From the NCBI GenBank assembly GCA_022432975.1, contig CM039502.1:20795228-20859227 (forward strand): 64,000 nucleotides of DNA, read 5' to 3'. The DNA comes from Begonia masoniana. Lineage: Eukaryota > Streptophyta > Magnoliopsida > Cucurbitales > Begoniaceae. The position numbers and the translations under genes are program-made. This document shows positions 35,491-45,919 of the stretch, in pieces. The notes under the pieces were generated by a model. The model saw nothing but the letters and a program-made list of their open reading frames with translations. It searched no databases and was not told the origin of the DNA. Each line of letters starts with the position of its first letter. Position 1 is the first letter of the stretch.

Positions 35491-35785
35491 TCACTGTTCA
35501 TTTTTGCCAACGTCCACCAGTCACTGTTCATTTTTGCCTACGTCTACCGGTCACTGTTCATTTTGCCTACGTCCACCGGTCATTGTTCATTTTTGCCTAC
35601 GTCCACCGGTCACTGTTCATTTTTGCCTACGTCCACCGGTCACTGTTCATTTTTGCCTACGTCCACCGGTCACTGTTCATTTTTGCCTACATCCACCGAT
35701 CACTGTTCACATTTTTATCCACCGATCACTGTTCATGTTTTTATCTACCGATCACTGTTCACTTTTGTCTTATTATATCCACCAT
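35491..35785 (+). repeat. 30-bp tandem array with an ACTGTTCA core
   Basis: Seven units of 29-30 bp start TCACTGTTCATTTTTGCC and end CGTCCACCGG. They are followed by two 26-bp variants and a degenerate last unit with CACTGTTCAC. Frames through the array look like repetitive peptides only because the unit is a multiple of three; I do not regard them as coding. Confidence 0.92.
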
Positions 35786-36117
35786 TGTATTGTTCACATA
35801 TACATCTTCCGTCCCGGTTATTATATTTTCTGCCAACATCTTCCGCCCCGGTTTATTTACTTTTGTTTTCATTTCTTTCTACCTTTCTTCTGTTATCCAG
35901 TGTCTTCTGTTTTCTTCTGTCATTTATTCTGCCTTCTGACTTTAACTGCTTTTCGTTTTACTTTCAAATCCAGAGAACGTCTTCTCCCTCTGAAAAGTTT
36001 TAAGGGTTGTTTTAAAAGCCCGGTCTGTTATGTTCAAAAAAAAAATATGTGCCCGTTTTCTGTTAAATGTCCCGGAGTGACGGCTCTCGGACCCCGATTG
36101 AGTTCGGGGCTGTCACA

Positions 36118-37407
36118 AAAGTACAAGTCTTCCTGTGGCTCTTAATCAATGAAAATCTTACACAAGATCAAATTTAAGGTAAAAGCCCGCACATGATATT
36201 GTCTCCTAACTGTAAAGTTTTTTTGCAAGTGTCATTATGAAATTAACATCCATATTATATTTCAATGTTGTTCTAGAAAGTTATTTTAAGGCTAATATCT
36301 CAGATTTTAAGTGGTCTTTGGTGTCCAAACTATCCATTTTTTTCTTCCTTGACTGTCTTTAGATGAAAAGTGGGAAATAAGAAGCCAAAAATTGTTTGGA
36401 GATTGAGTTAAATTGTTTGATTTTCTCTATCTTATCTTTTATCTATGTCTTATTTCTCTCATTTTCCTTCTTTTCTCTAGTCTGCCATTTCTCCCCTACC
36501 CTGCGTCACTGTCACATGGTTGTTCATTACTTAACTCTTCTCGCGTGGGTGTGACTTAGAAATATGTTAGAAAATGAGAAATTAACCGACTTTCTCTTTA
36601 CTTAAGGATGCTGACTTGCTCATAATAAAAATCATGGGGATACATTTTGGTTCCTTCCATTTTACCCGGTGACAATTTTAATAATACATAGTAGACAGAG
36701 AGAAATGGTACCGGTGATTTTCTTGCAAGCTATGTAGTTGCTGCCGAAGCAGGGCTGCTTCCCTTTGCCAGAACTAACATGTGAACACCATCACTTAAAG
36801 TATACTGGATGACTGTTTTATTTTGAATTTAAATAGTGACATGTACGTACATAGTTACATACTCATTATCTCATGTGCATGCAAATGCAGCATCTATTTT
36901 TCAAACAGAAAACTGTGATGAGAATTTTATAATCTTGATTTGGGAGGTGCTATTTATTGACAGATTATTAATATAATGAGACAGTATAGGTTAGAGATAA
37001 GGCATTGATAACTTGTATTTACCAGTAGTGAAGAAGATTAAACGTTTCTAATAAAGTGTGTTATTTCTTTGGAGGTTTGCACTTTGTATTTGCTAGTGAA
37101 AATATCTACTTTCGCAGATAGGGTAAGTGTAATGTTATATTTTTTCTTTCGTTATTTATGTCGTTCTATCTGCCCTCTTTTTTTTCTTTTTTTCATTTAG
37201 AGAAAATTCATCCATTCATGCAATGTGAAAATGAAAAGCCAAGAAGTTGTTGGTTATATGGTTTTTCGTATATAAATTACAAGTGTTGCTGTGTATCTGG
37301 GTGTTCGATTTTCTTTATTTAAGTGGTTCAATGTATTTAAATTTGTATTTTGTCTAAATCTTCTAGCGCATTCCCTTTATCAAATTATGGAAAGTATCAT
37401 AAATAAA
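36118..37407. other. AT-rich interval between the solo LTR and copia-2
   Basis: No coding frame, RNA gene or transposon end is recognisable. The only open frames are short and AT-rich. It is probably older intergenic sequence; part of it could be intron if the MADS-box gene at 60.3 kb extends this far. Confidence 0.55.
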
Positions 37408-37412
37408 TTAGG

Positions 37413-37822
37413 TGTTAATATTAGTTTAGATTTTGTGGTATATTCTTTCCAGTTTTCTACAATTTTATTTTTTTATTAATATTGTAATATTCTTTCTATA
37501 TTAATGGGTGAGTGAGTTGTAAGGAAAAAATAAGGGAGAGAGAGAGAGAGAGGAAAGTATACAAGAGAGAGTCTGTAAAGTTTTTTTCTTTTGGTGAGCG
37601 GTGTTTGTTGCATTTGATATAATGTTGTAGGCGATGTTGCAGCATTATGGAAAACTTACTTTCTTGTTTCTTAAAACTTGTTAGAGTTTTGGGCTATGGA
37701 CGTAGAACAGTTTAGTGCAAACTATATAAATCTTATATCTTGATTTCTTATTTCATTATTCTGTTTTAATCTTGATATATTTCTTGCAGTTTGTGTGATT
37801 AAATTTTGCGGTAGTCACAACA
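37413..37822 (+). repeat. copia-2 5' LTR
   Basis: It runs from TGTTAATATTAG to GTCACAACA and matches 45920-46401 in segments (TATATTAATGGGTGAGTGAG; GATTTCTT...TTTGTGTGATT). It contains a GA microsatellite (37532-37553). The following ATTGGTGCGGTGAGCGTGG is the presumed primer-binding site and does not match initiator Met tRNA, so a different tRNA would be used. Confidence 0.82.
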
Positions 37823-37860
37823 ATTGGTGCGGTGAGCGTGGATTGTTTGTTTCGCTTTTA

Positions 37861-38940
37861 ATGGCGAGATTTGAGATTGAAAAATTCACGAGCGAGAATG
37901 ATTTCAATTTATGATGAGTCAAGATGAAAGCTTTCCAGGTTCAATAAGAATTGTCTGCTGCTATTGATCTTGAAGCGTTGGGGAAGCTTCAATTGTCTGA
38001 CTAAGATAAGACTTCTAAGATGGATTCCAAAGCACATTATTGTTATTTTGTTGAGTTTGGATGATGAAATACTAAGGGAGGTCATCGAAGAAGATTCAAT
38101 GATTTTAGTATGGTCCAAGCTTGAAGCTCTATACATGAAAAAATCGTTGGCTGTGACAGCCCACCATGTGAAGGCAAGGGTCCGGTGGGGCTTAACCCAT
38201 ACCAGTTGGGGTGCACAATCCCACATTGCTCGAGAGTGAAAAATACATGGTTTATAAGTAAAGTTCTCCACCCTACCAAGTACAACGCGTTTTAAGATTG
38301 ACCCCAAGAACAAATCTATGCGGGGACAATATTGTATTGGGAGAATCGGGGTATCAGAGCCACTGCTCGACTGGAAGTGTGGCCGACGAGGACGTCGGGT
38401 TCTGAAGGGAGGGAGATTGTGACAGCTTGCCATGTAAAGACAAGAAGGGGCCGGTGGGGCCTAACTCATACCAGTGAAGGTACACAATCTTACATTGCTT
38501 AGGAGAGTGAAAAATGCATGGTTTATAAGTAAAGTTCCTCTTCCTACCTAGTACAATGTTTAGGGTTGACCCCAAGAACAAATCCGTGCGGGCTCTGGCA
38601 CAAAACAGACAATATTGTACTGGGAGAACTAGGAGACGTTAAATTGGCGAACTGTTTGTATTTAAAAAAGAAGCTGTACACAATCGCAATGGAAAAATTC
38701 AAGGAGATTTGGAAACATGTTGATGATTTCAACAAAATAATTGTGGACTTGAATAACATTGACGCCAAGATAGAAAAAGAGAATCAATCTATTATCTTGT
38801 TGAGTTCTCTACCGAAGTAGTATGAGCATTTTGTCGACACTATGCTTTACGGGAAGCAAATCCTAACCATGGCAGAGGTGAAGACGACACTAAAATCAAA
38901 GGAGCTTCAGCAGAAAGCTGGGCATAAAGAAGCTCCGGAT
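37861..38940 (+). pseudogene. copia-2 gag, interrupted by a TRIM-like element
   Basis: The ATG at 37861 starts MARFEIEKFTSENDFNL, the usual N-terminus of gag in many plant copia elements. A stop follows soon after, then gag-like sequence (REVIEEDSMILVWSKLEALY) to 38151. After the TRIM-like insertion gag resumes as LYLKKKLYTIAMEKFKEIWK through LKSKELQQKAGHKEAPD at 38940, matching the UBN2-type gag domain. Stops at about 37910 and 38819 and several small frame changes leave it non-functional. Confidence 0.85.
38152..38643 (+). mobile_element. TRIM-like short LTR retrotransposon
   Basis: Two direct repeats start TGTGACAGC (38152 and 38418) and run about 190-225 bp. Between them lie GGTATCAGAGCC (38350-38361), matching the initiator Met primer-binding site, and the purine tract GAAGGGAGGGAGAT immediately before the second repeat. 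TTGGC occurs on both sides (38147-38151 and 38644-38648), consistent with a 5-bp target duplication. With about 75 bp of internal sequence and no ORF it is a TRIM. It lacks a 5S-like segment, so it is not Cassandra. The last 15 bases before the right TTGGC are not matched in the first LTR, so the exact right end is uncertain. Confidence 0.75.
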
Positions 38941-40475
38941 GGTGAGTGTAAAAATCTCTATTTTTTAAAGCTAATTAAATTCCACGTGTTAGATTTTTGC
39001 TGTGACTATTATTTGGAATAAACTTTTTTTTACGAAGTTTAGAGTATGTTCGGATTATGGAAAATAAAACTTAATGATCTTTTTGTGTAGCATAGTGTAT
39101 GAATTGATTTTATAAATCAAGGGTAAAAAAGTAAATAAAGAACTGTTAATTTATTAGCAAACCCTATTCTCTTCTTCATGTGGCTACCAACACCAAGGAG
39201 AGGGAGAGTGGATTTTTCTGACGAGTGACTCGTTGCGTGTTGTGGCCTGGAAAATGCTTGTGAGGGTTCAAGAAACAACGTTTGTGAAGGAACTTCGAAG
39301 GTTAGTGAGTTCCCCTTCTCCATTTTTGTGATTTAAGTTTAGGGTTTAGGTTGGGGAGGAGTTCAAGTATTGAAATTCGATTCCATCAGACTATCATGGA
39401 TATATTGGTGCATTTAGAGTGTATGCAAGTTTATTTGTCGTTTTGAGGCAAGGGAAGTCAGGAAAGGCGAGTTTTGGACGACTCATTTTCGCTGAAATCA
39501 TTAAGAGGTCTACACTTCAAGAGAAGTGTTTACCGCTAGCTTGTTTGGAGCTGAGACCCAGAGAAGGAGGGGTTGTGTAACACTCGGTTTTACAGGTTTT
39601 GGATTTTTTCTTCTACACAATGACATTTTCGTAAATATAGTAAACTAAGCCCGTTTTATGAACGGAAAGTTTTATTAGAGTCCTAGTAACAAATTAGAAT
39701 TTTTGGTGAAATAAGGAGATTTGGAGAAGCCGAATCGATAGTTAGATAACGAGATAAATATAAAATCAAATAGAAGGGTAAATTGGTAATTTGACAAGTT
39801 TAATTGTTAATAAATCACACAAACCCTTTTCCCCTTTAACACTTACGTGAATTTTCTTCCCTCCCAAGCTATCTGGCGATTTCTTTGCTTCAAGACGACG
39901 ATTTCCCTCACGCTGGTTCTCCTTCACTCCAATCATCGATTCTCCTTCATGTTTTCTTCTCCAATCGACGTCTTAGGTAAGATTCTATGCTTTTAGACAA
40001 TCGGTTGTTGATTTCTAGGGTTTAAACGGTTAAGGTTTTGTTTAGGATTTTGTAAAAACGATGGATTATGTTAGAAAAGGTTAGGTTTACCCTATTTACG
40101 ACCCTAATGGACGTATTGATGATTATTGGACGTAGTTAGGCGATATTAATGGTTGGGTTGGAAATTTGGTGGTTGGAAAACTTGTAAAACTCCATTAATG
40201 GAAGGTTAGAAAATGTGAGCGCAAATTGTTCGATAAAATGCCCAAGAAAAGTAAATTAGAGTTTTAGAAAATTTCCTTAGAAGTTTTGACTAGAATTGTG
40301 ATTCGGTTGTTAGGATGGATTATTAACGACCACTGTGCAATGCTCTAGGTGAACAAAGCTCACGCTTGGTGTGCTAAGGACCCGAGATAAATATTCGTGA
40401 CTTGCTTGGCCAATTGGCCTACACCATAAGATTAGTTATTGATTGAGGACTTAGAGATTTTATTGCTTTGGTGTA

Positions 40476-40532
40476 GGTGATCTCGAGAAAGGTGAGAATG
40501 ATCCTCCTTTGCAAGATGAACGCACGAGTTGA
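40476..40532 (+). other. Acidic mini-ORF behind an acceptor-like site in LTR-B
   Basis: TTTGGTGTAG precedes the frame GDLEKGENDPPLQDERTS and a stop. It is aligned in position and composition with the LTR-A frame at 892-939 (both GDL-GE--PP). Confidence 0.4.
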
Positions 40533-41056
40533 GGGAAGGTGCCCATGGGAATGTGTTGAGAAGTCAAGGCAAATTTTGACCCGTGGGAGCAAATGGTTAA
40601 GTATGTTGAAGTTTTGGGTATGTTAGGTAAAAACGGTTTGATAAATGTATAAGAGGGTTTATGTCGGGCTGATGGGTGATTAGCTAGAAAGATACTGATA
40701 TTTTGATGTTTTATGGATGACTTGATGGATAGATGTTTCTTTTGGATATTGATGAACTAGGTTGATTTGATACTTGAAATGGATTAGATTTTTATGAATT
40801 GAGTTGGTTTTGATGATTTTAGGTTGAGGATTTTGATTTATGGATGTGTATTTTGGTGGATTGAGGAAAGTATGAGGTAGTGGTATTTTAAAATAGTTAG
40901 TGGAAAAGAGAAATAAGGGGAGGAGACGTGTGAAGAAGAAGTAAGAAGCAACACTCTAGAATTGAAGTCCAGAGAGCTTGCTGATTGATCGCCAGGGTGT
41001 GCGATTGATCGGTTGATGTTTTATGGTTGTTTACTAAGATTTATCAAGTGTTCTAG

Positions 41057-41335
41057 CAAGCAATTCGGTCGAAGGCGTCGCCAAAAAGGGTTGAGAAATC
41101 GACCCCTTAGAGTTTCACGTCTATAGAATTGTCGACCGATTAATAAGCAATTTGGTCGAAAGCGTCGACAAAAGGGTTGAGAAATCGACCCCTTAGAGTT
41201 TTACGCCTACGGAATTGTCAACCGAAAACGTCGTCCGATTTTGTGGACAAAAACGTCGACCGATCTCATTACAGAGGCCACGTTGACCGATCTCATTACA
41301 GAGGCCACGTCGACCGATCTCATTACAGAGGCCAC
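41057..41335 (+). repeat. Tandem repeats in LTR-B with GTCGACCGA cores
   Basis: Two diverged units of about 84 bp (41057-41140 and 41141-41225) share GGGTTGAGAAATCGACCCC. They are followed by three 27-bp units starting CGTCGACCGATCTCATTAC (41254-41334). A fourth 27-bp unit continues at 43537 on the far side of the gag-only element, showing that the element landed in the array. Confidence 0.85.
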
Positions 41336-41408
41336 TGATAAGATAGTAGGAGTTATTAGATGTTAATGGAAGTTAGTAGGAGTTATTAGAATTTAGTAAA
41401 ATAGGGGA

Positions 41409-41418
41409 CTATAAATAG
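41409..41418 (+). promoter_or_regulatory. TATA box in the LTR of the gag-only element
   Basis: CTATAAATAG in the GGGGA...GATACG context; the same site is at 43397-43406 in the other LTR. Confidence 0.7.
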
Positions 41419-41579
41419 GATACGATAGGGATAGAGAGATTATGAAAAATAATGTGGAAAGTCTTGGGAGAGGTTTGGTCTCTCAAATAACCCTAGTTTG
41501 TAGATTTTGTTCGTTGCTTAGAATAAAGATACGGGGACGTATCAATTTGGTATCAGAGCACGTTCGTTCCTGAGGGACA

Positions 41580-42737
41580 ATGGGCGATTGGCAGAAGGAA
41601 TTATCGGAGGTGAAAGAGGAGATACAGAAATTGGGAAGGCTTTCGGCAATGGAGAAGACGTTGCTGTTAATGCAGGAACAATTATCAAAACTGATTGCGA
41701 GAACAGAGGAAAGGAATAGTCCAAAGCAGGAAAACTCTACGGAATCAATTGAAGAACAATGTCCTAAGAAGAATGAGAGTGATGTAACGATTATGAATAG
41801 AGATTACATACCAAGGAAACTAGAGCTGCCAATTTTGGTTGGAGAGGAAGTAGAAGGATGGATGTTTAAAGCTGAACGTTACTTTTCAATCAATCGGCTG
41901 ACAGAGGAGGAAAAAATCAAAACAGCAACTATTTGTTTCGAAGGTCCGGCGCTATCATGGTTCCAGTGGGAAAACAGGAATCGGCCGTTTCGGACTTGGA
42001 CAGAACTTAAACAATTCTTGACAGAAAGATTTCGGTTGATGAAGGAAGGATCAAACCGCGATAGATTGTTGACGCTGAAGCAAGAAGAATCGGTGGAAGG
42101 AGAGCAGTTTTTTGGCGATACGATGGAAGAGAAGCATCGGGTTAACAAACAATTTTTGCTTGACGAGTCGGAATTGTTGCCGGTGGAAGAGGGCGAAGAA
42201 AAGGAGGTGACTGTGTTTTTGGAAGAAGAAGAAACATTAGTTAAAAAAATGGTGCAGAGGAATATAGGAGATGAGGATCTCAAGAAATTCTTGTCGAGCG
42301 AGTTAAAAAAGCTTGTAAACTACGAGAGGCGTCCGAAAGTCAACAACTCCTTCAAGCTTTCTTTGACAGAGAAGCTCAGATCAGCAAAAAGAGACCATAA
42401 AAAACAGACGGCCTTTCATTCCGACAAAGATCCGGTGCGAAAAAGAGACGTATCAACGTTAAAGTCTCACAGAGGAATGAACACCAAGAAGCTGATACAG
42501 GTAACGACTCCAGAGCGTACGAAAATGGCGGCCAAGGGAAGAGGAGTGAAAAAGAAACCCATGACAGTGGGCGAGAGAAAGAAGCAGCGCAAGATCGAAA
42601 CTCCAGTTACTCTCAGGTTGGAGGAAGACTACTGCGGGTGGGAGAGGGAGCAACTGGGAATGAAGTTGAGGGAGGAGGAAACTGGATGGCAACTTCTACA
42701 GAAGGGAGAAGGAACAGCAGCTGGGCAAAGATATTAG
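41580..42737 (+). CDS. Gag-like protein of the TR-GAG element, 385 residues
   Basis: The frame opens at the first ATG after the primer-binding site, 20 bases downstream. Residues 1-50 are a coiled-coil-like segment (MGDWQKELSEVKEEIQKLGR). Residues 75-150 form a Retrotrans_gag-like domain (LPILVGEEVEGWMFKAERYF, then FEGPALSWFQWENRNRPF and WTELKQFLTERFR), the gypsy type of capsid protein. After about residue 165 the usual gag helices give way to an acidic stretch and then a very basic, low-complexity tail with no CCHC zinc knuckle. The protein would presumably help form particles and depend on a partner for enzymes. The shift in character after residue 165 may mean part of the frame was made by an old deletion or frame change. 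Open throughout. Confidence 0.8.
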   Translation: MGDWQKELSEVKEEIQKLGRLSAMEKTLLLMQEQLSKLIARTEERNSPKQENSTESIEEQCPKKNESDVTIMNRDYIPRKLELPILVGEEVEGWMFKAERYFSINRLTEEEKIKTATICFEGPALSWFQWENRNRPFRTWTELKQFLTERFRLMKEGSNRDRLLTLKQEESVEGEQFFGDTMEEKHRVNKQFLLDESELLPVEEGEEKEVTVFLEEEETLVKKMVQRNIGDEDLKKFLSSELKKLVNYERRPKVNNSFKLSLTEKLRSAKRDHKKQTAFHSDKDPVRKRDVSTLKSHRGMNTKKLIQVTTPERTKMAAKGRGVKKKPMTVGERKKQRKIETPVTLRLEEDYCGWEREQLGMKLREEETGWQLLQKGEGTAAGQRY

Positions 42738-43323
42738 GGCTGGGAACTGGACAGAAACCTTTGCAGAAACCTTCGCTAAAAGAATAGCTACGACCAGAAA
42801 AAAGACGATGGCGGAAAAAGAGGAGGCTGGTGAAGGAAAGCTTGTAGCACTAACAGCGACAATAGGGAGAGCGACAGCGGAGGAAAAAGAAAGAACAGTG
42901 CTTGGGAAGATCAGAGACGTGGAAGGGAGTTTCGTCGGCAATTGCAGGAGGGAGAAGGGAGGTAGTTCTAGTTCTGGAAATCGTGGAAGAGCTTGTTCTG
43001 GAAACCGTGGAAGTGGGGAAGATTTTGTGAAAGATTTTGTGGAAGTGGGACAAAGCTTTCTAGGGTTACTTTTTAGGCCTCTGTTGATGGGCTTTCTAGT
43101 GGTAAAGCCATCTCCAAAATTGGGAGAGGAGCTGGTGGATTTGCAGTGTTGATAAGCTTCAAGGAAGGAATTTATGAAGACCCATATTCAGAGTTCTCCA
43201 ATTGGAATAGCCTGGATCATGCTAGTCTTTGTGACGGGTCTGACATTTCTTGTTTTCCAGCTAGAGACCGTAATTTTTATTTTTTTCCACCTTGAGGACA
43301 AGGTGTGTTTTAGGGGGAAGTAA
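42738..43323 (+). other. 3' internal region of the TR-GAG element
   Basis: It holds purine-rich sequence with one open frame (42808-43152) of low-complexity, glycine- and serine-rich protein without a known domain. Near 43290 it has CTTGAGGACAAGGTGTG, the motif many plant gypsy elements carry just before the polypurine tract. Confidence 0.6.
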
Positions 43324-44940
43324 TGATAAGATAGTAGGAGTTATTAGAGGTTAATGGAAGTTAGTAGGAGTTATTAGAAGTTAGTAAAATAGGGGACTAT
43401 AAATAGGATACGATAGGGATAGAGAGATTATGAAAAATAATGTGAAAAGTCTTGGGAGAGGTTGGGTCTCTCGAATAACCATAGTTTGTAGATTTTGTTC
43501 GTTGCTTAGAATAAAGATACGGGGACGTATCAGCCACGTCGACCGATCTCTTTACAGAGGCCACATCGACCCCCATTGTTTAATTTGATGAAACCCGAGG
43601 AGTGTTGTCTACCGAAAGGAGTTGTCGACCCCCACTGTTCAATTTGACGAAACCCGAGAGGGAGTGTTATTGTTCAATTTAATGAAACCCGAGAGGAAGC
43701 ATTGTCTGCCGAAGGTAGTTCATCGACCGAAATTGTCGACCGAAGTTGCGAAGAGTTTCAACTTGAGAGGAATTAAGTGTTGATCTATGTTATAGACGTC
43801 GACCGATTTTTATTGTGGGTCGTAACTCTTCATGTAATGTGTCTTGTCGACCGAAACCCCGGTTTTATTATTTTAACATTGGCACTTAAGTTTAGTTTCA
43901 ATTCAAGAATTTCACATGTAGTACGTCTTCCGTTGAATGATGTTAATTGACTTTAAACGAGTACGATTAAAGGATGGAAACGAAAGTTCAAATTTTATGG
44001 GATTTTTAGGAATAGTGACAAGGGTAAATTTTATGGGACATTGCAAATTGACACTTCGAGGGAAGTGTCGACTTCTATTGTAATAAGTGATTGGACCCGA
44101 GAGCTCGAAGGAGTCGACACTTTGAAGGAAGTGTTGATTGCTAGGCCAATTGGTGGTTTAGCCCGAAAGCTCGAAAGTGTCGACCACTAGAACGTGGTGT
44201 TGACCGTTAGTTCATTTTGAGTTTTAACCCGAGAGCTAGGAGGTGTCGACCGCATGAATGAAGTGTTGGCTGCCAGGCCTAACTGGGTGTTACAAGTGTT
44301 GACCCATGGCTGGAAGTGTCGACTGCATAATGTTATATTTGGGTAAATTTTGTCACCTCAGCATGAGTTTCCAGTTAGGTTCCTAGTCCCGGTTTAGGAC
44401 TTAACCTCGTGTCTCCCATTAGTCTTAAGTGGGATATTTATAACATTGCTTTTGTGATAGGTTCCGACGATTTCAAGATGGTTGGTGAGATTGCGCCTCC
44501 AATTGGAAGAAGAGCGTTCGACATAAAGATAGAGATTTTATATTATTTGCATTGCATTGCATGTTTTTATTAAAACCCTATTTTAGTGAGCTTTCACCCA
44601 TGAAAACTTGACAGGGCCTAGTTGCCAGCACGTCATTTTTTAACGTGTATACATATGTACGATTTACACGTTTACCATTGATGTATGGTTTTATTATTGT
44701 TGTGATAGAAGATAGATTCTCGTGATACTTTGGATGATTTAGGTGTCAAAGTGTTAAGAGGACATCTTAGTACACCTATTTAGTGAATGTTGTCTTATAT
44801 GTACATCATAAAATGGGTAATAAGGCAGAGATGACGCCCTCCTTGGGTTTCGACAATTAGGAGGTTAGGTCCTTTTTGAGGATCGAGTCGCCCGGCCTGA
44901 AATTCTGTTAGGCTAACCTCTGGGTCGTGACAATTAGGAG

Positions 44941-45919
44941 TTATCGGTGCATGGAAGAAATCAAACTCATGAACAGAAGAACTTAAATAATAAGATGAAG
45001 ACAGAATCCAGGGAAGGTATGAAGTGTTTCTTTTGCAAAAAGAAATGACACTTCAGCGAAGGATTTTGGTAATTAATGGGTATTTGATTCGGGGTTTTCA
45101 TTTCATATGATTTCGAGGGGAGTGACTTCAAGATTTCCAATACAAAGGTGGAGATGTGCTATTCGATAACAACAAATCGCGCACCATACAAGGGACTGGT
45201 TTGGTGCGAATTATGATGTTCGATGGAGGCGTTCTGAAAATTCAGAACGTGAAGTATATTCCTCAGCTTAGACGTAACCTTCTATCAATTGACATGTTTG
45301 ATGATTCTGGTTGCATGGTGAACATTGAAAAAGATGTATGAACATCATCATAAAAGGGTCGATGGTTGTGATGAAGAGGATTTAGGTAAATGATTTATTT
45401 TGCCAACAATATTAAAGGAAATGTTCGATCATGACATTTGACACTCGGACATTCGAGAGAAGCAAGGAAGATAGTGCTTCAGGGGAGTCGGCTCTGGGGA
45501 TGAAAACTGGGCCGAGTGAAGCTGAAAAAATTGTATTTCAGGAGGAGTAGGGTGAAAGTAGCTCCGGCAATGTTTCTTAGGTAGATGATCAACAGATTGA
45601 GCGAGTGACTTCTTGATCAGATGACTTGGTGGAAGGAGTGATGGATTATCAACTCACACGGGAAATGTCTAAACTAGTAATGAAACCTACTCAACGTCTC
45701 AGATATGCGGATATGGTCGCATAAGCTCTTTAGGTTTCTGCTAAACTTGAGAATGAGGAATCTGTGAATTACACTAATGTTCTTGCCAAAGTTCTTCCAG
45801 TTACCAAGTTTAAGTTTTGTTTAAGCTTGGTGGGTATGAAGGAAGGCTAGTCAAAGACATGAGGATGCACAAACACCGGATAGCGTGGAAGTGTTCAAAA
45901 TTTGAACTAAAGAGGAGAT
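44941..45919 (+). pseudogene. copia-2 zinc knuckle, protease, linker and polyprotein end
   Basis: From 44941 the frame matches the end of gag with half a zinc knuckle (MKCFFCKK then a stop). It is followed by a protease region with VFDSG (45068) and LFDNNKSRTIQGTGLVRIMM up to 45341. A gap in homology follows; 45640-45735 resembles the linker between integrase and reverse transcriptase (QRLRYADMVA) and 45800-45850 the polyprotein C-terminus (KFKFCLSLVGM). Everything between, including integrase core, reverse transcriptase and RNase H, is absent. Several stops are present. Confidence 0.7.

Larger units (their letters stand above)
24820..36117 (+). mobile_element. Solo LTR of a long gypsy-type element, split by gypsy-2
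   Basis: The left part (24820-25450) starts TGTAACACCTGG and the right part (34376-36117) ends GGGGCTGTCACA, giving about 2.37 kb of LTR once gypsy-2 is set aside. Perfect 5-bp duplications, AAAGT, flank it at 24815-24819 and 36118-36122. No primer-binding site, coding region or second LTR is present, so it is a solo LTR. It contains a C/T-rich leader (25080-25225), splice-like AGGTAAGTTCA near 25372, a dinucleotide AT run (34839-34862), an acidic mini-ORF (34906-34953) and a 30-bp tandem array (35491-35785). Confidence 0.9.
41336..43532 (+). mobile_element. Gag-only LTR retrotransposon (TR-GAG type)
   Basis: Two 209-bp LTRs (41336-41544 and 43324-43532) start TGATAAGATAG and end CGTATCA. 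A perfect target duplication GCCAC (41331-41335 and 43533-43537), a primer-binding site TGGTATCAGAGC (41548-41559) and a purine tract TTAGGGGGAAGTAA before the 3' LTR complete a fully delimited element of 2197 bp. It encodes one long frame, a gypsy-type gag, and no protease, reverse transcriptase or integrase. This layout matches the plant TR-GAG class of non-autonomous elements. TATA boxes lie at 41409 and 43397. The LTRs differ at only a handful of positions by eye, so it is fairly recent. Confidence 0.9.
38947..44932 (+). mobile_element. LTR-B block inserted in copia-2 gag
   Basis: Copia-2 gag stops at 38946 and resumes at about 44941. The inserted DNA contains a TGTAACACTCGG LTR start at 39576 preceded by a purine tract (GAGAAGGAGGGG). 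LTR-type sequence related to LTR-A follows (AATCGACGTCTTAGGTAAGAT near 39980; TGTAGGTGA near 40474), and the block ends GGGTCGTGACA at 44932. The 38947-39575 part also starts TGT and resembles LTR leader sequence, so the block may be two nested LTRs or the 3' end of one element. No coding region belongs to it. Target duplication is unclear (GTGAG against AGGAG). The block is split by the gag-only element at 41336. Confidence 0.6.

Noticed and set aside
35325..36145. Three overlapping repetitive open frames with HCSFLPTSTG-like peptides
   Set aside because: The 30-bp tandem unit is a multiple of three, so all three frames stay open; no start context or domain supports coding.
42808..43152. Second gene of the TR-GAG element
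   Set aside because: Low-complexity glycine/serine-rich frame without a known domain; also open by chance on the other strand. Kept only as internal sequence.
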